Assembly: GCA_016190465.1 (NCBI GenBank)
Contig: JACPQP010000205.1
Coordinates: 1 to 11,931, forward strand
Reading direction: 5' to 3'
Source: Chloroflexota bacterium
Lineage (GTDB): Bacteria > Chloroflexota > UBA6077 > FW602-bin22 > JACPQP01
Length of the DNA: 11,931 bases
In this document: piece after piece, positions 6,958 through 11,931 of the stretch
How the letters are laid out: the number at the start of each line of letters is the position of its first letter
Numbering within the stretch: the stretch's first letter is position 1
Program-made: the position numbers and the translations under genes
The notes under the pieces: model-generated
The model's database searches: none
What the model saw: the letters and a program-made list of their open reading frames with translations, nothing else
Told to the model about the DNA's origin: nothing

Positions 6958-8259
6958 ATGCCCGCCAAGCGCATAACCATCGTGGGGGCCGGGGGGCTCG
7001 TCTTTACCCCGTCGGTGATGCTGGACCTGATGGAGCGGCCAGCGCTGGCCGGGAGCACGCTGGTGCTCCACGACGTCGATGAGCCTCGATTGACGTTGAT
7101 GACCCGAATCGCGGGGCGGCTGCGGGATGAGCGGCGGGCCGATATCCAGGTGGCGACCAGCCTCGACCCCCGTCGAGCGTTGGACGGCGCCGACTTCGTC
7201 ATCACGACCATCTCGGTGGGTGGCCTGGAGGCTCGGCGGATTGACGTCGAGATCCCGCTCCGGTACCACGTGTACCAGACCTCGGCCGACACCGTCGGCC
7301 CCGGTGGGCTCTCCCGGGCCCTCCGGACGGTCCCGCCGATCGTTCGAATCGCCCGGCAGATGGAGGAGGCCTGCCCTGACGCCTGGCTGTTCAACTACAC
7401 CAACCCCATGAGCATGTGCTGCCTGGGCATCAGCCAACACACCAGGACCAAGGTCGTCGGCCTCTGCCCGGGCTATCTCGGCACCGAGAGGTTCATCGCC
7501 CGGGTCCTCGATGTACCCCGGGAGTCCGTTCGGACCCAGATGGCCGGCCTGAACCACGCCGCCTGGATCACCGCCCTCCGTGTCGACAGTCGTGACGGCT
7601 ATCCGGCCTTCCGGGAGCGGCTGACCAGGCTCGACCCCGGCATCGAGCCGATCAGCCGGGAGCTATTCGACCGCTTCGGACTGTATCCCGAACCAGTCGA
7701 CAAGCACCTGGGGGAGTTCTTCCCCGCCTACCTGACCGCCGCGACGGATGGGGGGAAGCGGTACGGCCAGCAGGCCTGGCCGGCCGAACGCATCCTCGCG
7801 CAGCGGCAGACTGACCTGGCCCGCGTTCGACGGGTGGCCGACGGACGGGAACCGACCGCCGCGCTGGCCAGCCACGAGCGAGAGCAGGTGGTCGACATCA
7901 TCTCAGCCATCGTGACCGACACCGCGTCGAGCTTCGTGGTGAACGTCCCGAACCAGGGACACGTGCCGAACCTGCCCAGGGGCGCCATCATCGAGATTCC
8001 AGCGCTGGTCAGCGGCTTCGGTGTCCAGGGGCTGGCGATGGGGCCACTTCCGGCCCCGCTGGCGGCGCACCTCTCGGCCATCGCCGCTGAGTACGAGCTG
8101 GGGACGGCGGCCGCGCTCGCCGGCGATCGAGCGCTGGCGTTACGAGCGCTGATGGCCGACCCGCTGATCCGGTCCACCGCCGACGCCCGGTCGATGCTGG
8201 ACGACCTGCTGAGCGCTCACGCGCCATACCTGCCACAGTTTGCAACCAGGGGGGCATAG
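6958..8259 (+). CDS. glycoside hydrolase family 4 enzyme, paralogue B
   Basis: A 433-residue GH4 enzyme with NAD- and metal-dependent glycosidase chemistry. The Rossmann motif VGAGGLVF is at 9-16, followed by LVLHDVDEPRL (35-45) that keeps the acidic residues contacting NAD ribose. NYTNP is at 146-150, the predicted metal ligands are Cys170 (GLC) and His200 (GLNHAAW), then FGLYPEPVDKHLGEFFPAY (240-258) and NVPNQGHVPNLPRGAIIEIP (329-348). The start ATG has a strong AGGAGG four bases upstream. The N-terminal half is closely similar to paralogue A (shared VGGL.ARRIDVE, GPGGLSRALRTVPP, IARQME), while the C-terminal half and tail diverge. The two therefore probably arose by duplication and now differ in substrate. 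The next gene starts two bases after its stop. Confidence 0.9.
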   Translation: MPAKRITIVGAGGLVFTPSVMLDLMERPALAGSTLVLHDVDEPRLTLMTRIAGRLRDERRADIQVATSLDPRRALDGADFVITTISVGGLEARRIDVEIPLRYHVYQTSADTVGPGGLSRALRTVPPIVRIARQMEEACPDAWLFNYTNPMSMCCLGISQHTRTKVVGLCPGYLGTERFIARVLDVPRESVRTQMAGLNHAAWITALRVDSRDGYPAFRERLTRLDPGIEPISRELFDRFGLYPEPVDKHLGEFFPAYLTAATDGGKRYGQQAWPAERILAQRQTDLARVRRVADGREPTAALASHEREQVVDIISAIVTDTASSFVVNVPNQGHVPNLPRGAIIEIPALVSGFGVQGLAMGPLPAPLAAHLSAIAAEYELGTAAALAGDRALALRALMADPLIRSTADARSMLDDLLSAHAPYLPQFATRGA

Positions 8260-8261
8260 CC

Positions 8262-9485
8262 GTGGCCGGAAAGCTAGGGGTCGGCATCATCGGCTGCGGG
8301 GGGATATCCGCGTCCCACGTCGAAGCGCTCGGCGGGCTGGCGGATGACTGCGCGGTGGTGGCCGTCTCGGACCCGGTCGAGTCCGCGGCCCGGCGCCGGA
8401 TGGCTCAGGCCGGCGTCTCCACCTGGTACCCGGACTACGCCGACCTGTTGGCCGACGAGCACGTCGACGTAGTGACCATCGGGGTGCCTCACTACCTGCA
8501 CGCGGGCATCGCCGTCGCCGCGGCGAGAGCCGGCAAGCATGTCTTCGTGGAAAAGCCGATGGCGCTGACCGCGGGCGAGGTACACGAGATGCTGGTGGCC
8601 GCTCGGGCGGCCGGGGTCAAGATGACTGTCTCTTCAGAGCTGGCCAACCCGATCCACCGCTTCGTCAAGGAGCGGGTGCTCCCGGCGCTGGGATCGATTC
8701 GCTTCAGCTACCTGGTGGACTTCTATCTTCGGACCACGGCATACTACCGCACGGGCCCCTGGCGCGGGACGTGGGCCTTCGAGGGCGGTGGCGTCTTCGC
8801 GAACCAGGCCATCTACACCTGGCACCAGTATACCTGGCTGCTCGGGGAGGTCGATCTGGCCTACGGGTACTGGGCGAACATCCTGCACCCGAGTATTGAG
8901 GTCGAGGACCTGGGCTACGGCCTGGTGAAGTTTCGGGACGGCTCCTGCGGGAAGCTGTTCTGCACCACGTGCTGTGACGCGCCGACCGGCACGCGCCGCC
9001 TGGAGATCGTCGGTGCGGAGGGGGAGATCTCCTCGGACGTCCCCTGGTTGAGAACCCTCGACTTCCACCTGAAGAGCGAACGGCTTGACGCGGCCCTGCA
9101 TCGCGACCTGGGGGCGCATCTCCGTGTGCTCGACGAGCCACCCTACGCGCCGTGGAGCCCAGACGATCAGAAGTGCCGGATCCGGGCCCAACTGGCCGAC
9201 CTCTTCCGCGCCATTCGAGACGACCGGGAGCCCGGCGTCAGCGCTGCCAGCGGCGGAGAGGCGATCAAGATCCTCAACGGCTTGCACTGGCACGGCTGGC
9301 GCCACAGCGCCCGCCTGCGCGACTGGATCTACGGGCGTTACGACCTGCCCCCCGCCACGCATCCAGAGGGCAGGCCGACCGTCGAGGATGCCGTAGCGGC
9401 GGACTGGCGAGGTGGACAACTGATACCGGATGTCTTGGCCATTGTTCGATCTCCGACCCGATCGCTTGACGCTCCGTTCCTTTGA
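8262..9485 (+). CDS. Gfo/Idh/MocA-family oxidoreductase
   Basis: NAD(P)-dependent dehydrogenase of the glucose-fructose oxidoreductase / inositol dehydrogenase family, normally acting on sugars or cyclitols. In 407 residues the Rossmann motif GIIGCGGIS is at 8-16, the acidic beta-2 end SDP at 36-38, and the signature EKPMALT at 97-103 with the usual catalytic Lys98. The substrate-domain motif is GGGVFANQAIYTWHQYTWLLG (175-195). In most relatives this reads GGG...G-[IV]-H-x-x-D; here the His is Tyr185 and the Asp is His188. A changed acid-base residue or different substrate is therefore likely. Start GTG follows the GH4 stop by two bases with a G-rich site (8249-8254). It closes the six-gene operon. 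A role in redox processing of the sugar released by the GH4 enzymes is inferred. Confidence 0.88.
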   Translation: MAGKLGVGIIGCGGISASHVEALGGLADDCAVVAVSDPVESAARRRMAQAGVSTWYPDYADLLADEHVDVVTIGVPHYLHAGIAVAAARAGKHVFVEKPMALTAGEVHEMLVAARAAGVKMTVSSELANPIHRFVKERVLPALGSIRFSYLVDFYLRTTAYYRTGPWRGTWAFEGGGVFANQAIYTWHQYTWLLGEVDLAYGYWANILHPSIEVEDLGYGLVKFRDGSCGKLFCTTCCDAPTGTRRLEIVGAEGEISSDVPWLRTLDFHLKSERLDAALHRDLGAHLRVLDEPPYAPWSPDDQKCRIRAQLADLFRAIRDDREPGVSAASGGEAIKILNGLHWHGWRHSARLRDWIYGRYDLPPATHPEGRPTVEDAVAADWRGGQLIPDVLAIVRSPTRSLDAPFL

Positions 9486-9507
9486 GAGAGTGTGAAAAAG
9501 CTTCCCG

Positions 9508-9549
9508 GCCCCAAGCCCCGCCTGCATCAAGGCGGGAGAGGGCTGGGGC
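9508..9549 (+). terminator. GC-rich hairpin after the operon (REP-like)
   Basis: Inner stem cccgcct 9517-9523 / aggcggg 9530-9536, perfect, 6-nt loop. Outer stem gcccc 9508-9512 / ggggc 9545-9549, with gc-type pairs between and small bulges. It begins about 20 bp after the oxidoreductase stop and only a weak T stretch (tgtgttt) follows. It resembles the dispersed GC-rich intergenic palindromes of high-GC genomes and may end transcription. Confidence 0.5.
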
Positions 9550-9562
9550 TGTGTTTCGCCTT

Positions 9563-9585
9563 CTCCCCTTGGGCGCTCAGGGGAG
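9563..9585 (+). repeat. second intergenic hairpin
   Basis: ctcccct 9563-9569 pairs perfectly with aggggag 9579-9585 around a 9-nt loop. With the hairpin just upstream it makes a double palindromic element of the kind repeated in intergenic DNA. Genome-wide copy number cannot be seen from here. Confidence 0.45.
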
Positions 9586-9657
9586 GACATTCGGAACGGG
9601 GCGACGCGCTGCGGAGTGCGGCGGTTTGAGGGAGGAGGTTCTCGCCCTCTGTCTGAA

Positions 9658-9670
9658 TGGCGCAGCGCCA
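9658..9670. promoter_or_regulatory. 13-bp perfect palindrome
   Basis: tggcgc-a-gcgcca, centred on 9664, with flanking gtc/gac (9651-9653 / 9671-9673). The one-base centre makes it poor as a hairpin but suitable as a regulator site. It lies 40 bp before the start of the remnant gene at 9711. The function is a guess. Confidence 0.25.
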
Positions 9671-9710
9671 GACACCCTTTCAGGACACGAACACGACGGA
9701 GGTAGCACCG

Positions 9711-9791
9711 ATGATCTCGCGCCTGCCCGGGGCCACCAGGGCTGAGCGTATGCTGGCGGCTGTTCACCATCGCGAGCCAGATGTGGTGCCT
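9711..9791 (+). pseudogene. 5' remnant of a UroD-superfamily gene
   Basis: ATG 9711 has a good ribosome site (GGAGG 9698-9702, 8-base spacing). The first 26-27 codons give MISRLPG-ATRAERMLAAVHHREPDVVP, the usual opening of UroD/MtaA-like proteins (compare NSRERIQALFRHEVPDRV in the intact gene at 10206). After VVPA the resemblance stops and the frame closes at 9837-9839. The next recognisable protein sequence belongs to another family in another frame. This looks like the left side of a deletion that removed the rest of a second UroD-like gene. An assembly join could produce the same picture. Confidence 0.55.
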
Positions 9792-9793
9792 GC

Positions 9794-10117
9794 TTCCGGG
9801 AGATCGACAGCCCCGCCCTGCGGATGGTCCTCGACGTGAAGAGCATGTGCGCGGAGCCAACGCCGCTGCCGGAGCTGATGCGGTCGGCGGCGCCCTACGC
9901 GGCCCACTTCCACGCGAACGACGCGAGCCTCCGAGGGCCGGGCTATGGCCTGACGGACTTCGTCCCCATCTTCCAAACGCTGACCGAGATCGGCTACGCG
10001 GGCTACGTCTCGGTCGAGGCGGTCGACAACTCGTCGGATCCCGCGACGGTCGCGCGGGAGAGCCTGCGCTACATGCGGGAAGCCGAGCGAGGGAATCGAC
10101 ATGGCCATGTGCGATGA
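9794..10117 (+). pseudogene. 3' fragment of sugar phosphate isomerase/epimerase (AP-endonuclease-2-like TIM barrel)
   Basis: Read in the frame of ATG 9824, the last ~105 residues of a xylose-isomerase-like TIM barrel are visible. They run from FREIDSPALRMVLDVKSM, a beta-6 type strand with the LD motif, through HFHANDAS (metal/substrate His and Asp), a GYGLTDF loop and GYAGYVSVEAVDN (last barrel strand with catalytic-type Glu), to a C-terminal helix RESLRYMREAE. The usual protein is ~270-300 residues, so roughly two thirds are missing. The frame is closed by a TGA at 9743-9745, and homology starts near 9794, next to the UroD remnant. ATG 9824 could start a 97-residue product, but without an obvious ribosome site and without the complete barrel. 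It is most likely non-functional. Confidence 0.7.
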
Positions 10118-10137
10118 TCGAATGACGATAAGTCCTC

Positions 10138-10166
10138 TTGACAGGGTACCGTGCCTGCGATAGATT
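10138..10166 (+). promoter_or_regulatory. sigma70/sigmaA-type promoter for the UroD-like gene
   Basis: A perfect -35 TTGACA (10138-10143), a 17-bp spacer and -10 TAGATT (10161-10166, 4 of 6 to consensus) stand in the only AT-richer patch of the window, 40 bp before ATG 10206. Transcription would start near 10173. It implies that the UroD-ThuA pair is transcribed separately from the 1723-9485 operon. Confidence 0.65.
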
Positions 10167-10180
10167 GCCGTCTGTCGGCA
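10166..10180 (+). promoter_or_regulatory. dyad over the predicted transcription start
   Basis: tgccg (10166-10170) and cggca (10176-10180) are inverted around tctgt; agattgc also occurs twice (10163-10169 and 10180-10186). Overlapping the -10 and start site, it is a candidate operator. Whether the FCD regulator of this cluster binds it cannot be told. Confidence 0.3.
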
Positions 10181-10205
10181 GATTGCAGATGGAGGTTCGA
10201 GGACA

Positions 10206-11294
10206 ATGAACTCCCGGGAACGCATCCAAGCGCTGTTTCGGCACGAGGTTCCCGATCGGGTGGGGCTGGTCGACAGCCCCTGGGGCGAGACCGTCAAGCG
10301 TTGGCGGCGGGAGGGCTTTCCGTCCGACGTCGAGCCGGCCGACTACTTCGGCTACGACTGTCGGGCGGTGAGCGTGGACTGGACGCTTCAGTTCCCCGAG
10401 AACCTGATCGAGGAGACTGACGAGCATCGCGTCTACGTCGACTCGAACGGCATCACTCGGGAGGATCTGCGCACCCAGGGCGGCTGGACTCCCCACTGGC
10501 TTGACCACCCCATCAAGACCCGCGACGACTGGGAGCGACTGAGAGGTCGTCTGGTTCCCAACGAGGCTCGAATCACTCAGCCGATCAGTCGTCTTGCCGC
10601 CACTCCGCAGGATTCGACGGCGGAGCTGTACCAGAAGCACCGTCCCAAGGACGTCTTTCTGTACTACTCGACCCGAGAGTCCTACGAGGCGGTCTGGCCC
10701 CTGCTGGGACAGGCCACCACCTGGATGGCGATGCTGGACGACCCGGCGTGGATGCGCGACATGTTCCACGCCCACGCCGACCTGGTCATCGGCAACTACG
10801 AGCTGATGCGGCAGATGGGTCTCAACTGCGACGGGGCACAGATGGCCGTCGACCTGGGCTACAAGGGACGGACCTTCTTCCGGCGGGAGGTCTACCGCGA
10901 GCTGCTCTTCCCGGAGCACCGGCGAATCTGCGACTACTTTCACTCGCTGGGGATGCCGGTGATGCTCCACTCGTGTGGCTACGTGCGCCCGCTCGTGCCC
11001 GACTTCGTCGAGGCCGGCTTCGACGGGCTCAACCCCCTGGAGGTCAAGGCCGGGATGGACCTGGTGGAGATCAAGGAGACGTTCGGCGACCGGCTGGTGA
11101 TCCAGGGCGGGCTGGACGTCCGGACCTTCAGCGTGTCCCGGGAGGCGATCGAAGAGGAGGTGAAAGCCAAGGTACCCATTGCCAAGCGTGGCGGCGGCTA
11201 CATCTTCGCGTCGGACCACTCGCTACCCAACAACGTCAGCCTGGACAACTATCAGTTCGTCGTCGAGATGGCTCACGAGCACGGCACCTACTGA
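10206..11294 (+). CDS. UroD-superfamily protein, MtaA/CmuA-like (COG0407), putative cobamide-type methyltransferase
   Basis: A 362-residue TIM-barrel protein of the uroporphyrinogen decarboxylase superfamily. The opening NSRERIQALFRHEVPDRVGLVDSPW, GDGAQM-like NCDGAQMAVDLGYK (207-220) and PVMLHSCGYV (251-260) are typical of relatives outside haem synthesis. HSCG carries the His255-x-Cys257 zinc pair used by MtaA/MtbA-type enzymes to bind and methylate a thiol from methyl-cobamide. The third ligand, a Cys near the C-terminus in MtaA, is not obvious; here FASDHSLPNNVS (335-346) offers Asp337/His338. The ribosome site GGAGG (10191-10195) is 10 bases upstream. Next to two MttB homologues it is a plausible acceptor-side methyltransferase (inference); a true haem-pathway decarboxylase is unlikely. 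It is followed almost directly by a ThuA-like gene. Confidence 0.85.
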   Translation: MNSRERIQALFRHEVPDRVGLVDSPWGETVKRWRREGFPSDVEPADYFGYDCRAVSVDWTLQFPENLIEETDEHRVYVDSNGITREDLRTQGGWTPHWLDHPIKTRDDWERLRGRLVPNEARITQPISRLAATPQDSTAELYQKHRPKDVFLYYSTRESYEAVWPLLGQATTWMAMLDDPAWMRDMFHAHADLVIGNYELMRQMGLNCDGAQMAVDLGYKGRTFFRREVYRELLFPEHRRICDYFHSLGMPVMLHSCGYVRPLVPDFVEAGFDGLNPLEVKAGMDLVEIKETFGDRLVIQGGLDVRTFSVSREAIEEEVKAKVPIAKRGGGYIFASDHSLPNNVSLDNYQFVVEMAHEHGTY

Positions 11295-11313
11295 AGCCAT
11301 CAGGGTACTGCCG

Positions 11314-11931
11314 TTGGTGGGCGGGCCGGCCTACCACGACTCGCCGGAACACCGGTCGCTGCTCTCCGGCTTCCTGAGGGCGTCGGGGAGGCTCGACGTG
11401 ACGATGACCGATGACCTGACCGTGCTCAATGCTGCCGACCTGGCTGGTTACGACGTCATCGTGAACTACACGACCTTCTTTCAACCCGGCGAGGAGCAGG
11501 TGGCGGCGCTACTGGGTACGATTGAGGAAGGGAAAGGCTTCGTCGGCATCCACGGGGCCACGGCCACCTTCTGGAACGCGCCGGCCTACCTGGCCATGAT
11601 CGGCAGCCGGTTCCTGCGACACCACCCGTTCAAGACGTTCACGGTCACCGTCGACGATCGGTCGCACCCGATCACCACGGGGATCGAGGACTTCGAAATC
11701 CAGGACGAGCTGTACGAGCAGGAGGGCAACGTCGCGGAGTTCGCCGTAGTCGCCGCGGAGCTGGCCAAGGGCCGGCCATCCAGGGAGCTTCGTCACCTGG
11801 GGGAGGGTCCGCTCGGCCCGGACATCCACGTCCTCGCCTCGGCCGAAGGCCGCCCGCTGCTCTACGTGAAGAGCTTCGGGAAGGGGCGAGTGCACTACAA
11901 CGCGCTCGGGCACGATGCCCGCGCCATCAAC
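11314..11931 (+). CDS. ThuA-like domain protein (3' end missing)
   Basis: ThuA-like proteins (trehalose-utilisation type, related to class I glutamine amidotransferase folds) occur in sugar-catabolic clusters; ThuA itself takes part in disaccharide 3-keto metabolism. Visible features are GGPAYHDSPEHRSLLSGFL, the DVIVNYTTFF strand, GKGFVGIHGATATFWNAPAYLAMIGSRFLRHHPF, DDRSHPITTGIEDFEIQDELYEQ, and near the edge FGKGRVHYNALGHDARAIN, all diagnostic of the family. The window ends about 20-30 residues before the expected C-terminus. The first strand IRVLPLVGG starts at about 11299, yet no ATG is in frame there. TTG 11314 (weak cagggt before it) or GTG 11317 are the nearest legal starts; TTG 11179 or GTG 11188 inside the UroD gene are alternatives. 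It is probably co-transcribed with the UroD-like gene. Confidence 0.85.
   Translation, partial: MVGGPAYHDSPEHRSLLSGFLRASGRLDVTMTDDLTVLNAADLAGYDVIVNYTTFFQPGEEQVAALLGTIEEGKGFVGIHGATATFWNAPAYLAMIGSRFLRHHPFKTFTVTVDDRSHPITTGIEDFEIQDELYEQEGNVAEFAVVAAELAKGRPSRELRHLGEGPLGPDIHVLASAEGRPLLYVKSFGKGRVHYNALGHDARAIN

Noticed and set aside
8634..11219. 861-codon open frame on the - strand
   Set aside because: It runs antisense across the oxidoreductase, the scar region and the UroD-like gene, all with clear family motifs. Its translation shows no recognisable domain. This is expected from third-position GC in a high-GC genome.
1..11931. CRISPR arrays, tRNA/rRNA genes, transposases, attachment sites
   Set aside because: No regularly spaced direct repeats, no cloverleaf or rRNA motifs, and no transposase or integrase-like protein seen on either strand.

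Overview
The window is very GC-rich, and essentially all its convincing genes lie on the + strand, most of them touching or overlapping. The Pro/Ala/Thr linker of the first protein, the GC-rich REP-like intergenic hairpins and the sugar/methyltransferase gene content suggest a Chloroflexota-like bacterium (Thermomicrobia or a relative). That assignment rests on style only; no rRNA or other taxonomic marker is present.

Layout. (1) 3-1424: 3' part of a family-1 sugar-type ABC substrate-binding lipoprotein. (2) 1425-1722: 298-bp gap with two perfect 11-bp-stem hairpins and a smaller third. (3) 1723-9485: a tight six-gene operon with junctions of 14 bp or less: GH4 glycosidase A, a GntR/FCD regulator, two divergent MttB-family (trimethylamine-type, non-pyrrolysine) methyltransferases, GH4 glycosidase B, and a Gfo/Idh/MocA oxidoreductase. 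(4) 9486-10205: a scar region with REP-like hairpins, a well-initiated 27-codon remnant of a UroD-family gene, and, fused to it out of frame, the last third of a sugar-phosphate isomerase/epimerase gene. It is followed by a good sigma70-type promoter. (5) 10206-11294: an intact UroD-superfamily protein of the COG0407 type, which includes cobamide methyltransferases. (6) About 11314-11931: a ThuA-like protein cut by the window end.

How the genes may work together (inference): the binding protein imports a carbohydrate-like compound. The NAD/metal-dependent GH4 enzymes and the Gfo/Idh/MocA, isomerase-type and ThuA proteins handle the sugar part by oxidation-assisted chemistry. The two MttB homologues and the UroD-type protein look like the methyl-donor and methyl-acceptor sides of a corrinoid methyl-transfer system. 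No corrinoid-binding protein or reductive activase is in the window. Two GH4 paralogues flanking an MttB pair, under an FCD-type regulator, form an unusual combination. It could be a pathway for a methylated-amine-bearing or otherwise methylated glycoside, and it is the best candidate for an undescribed system here.
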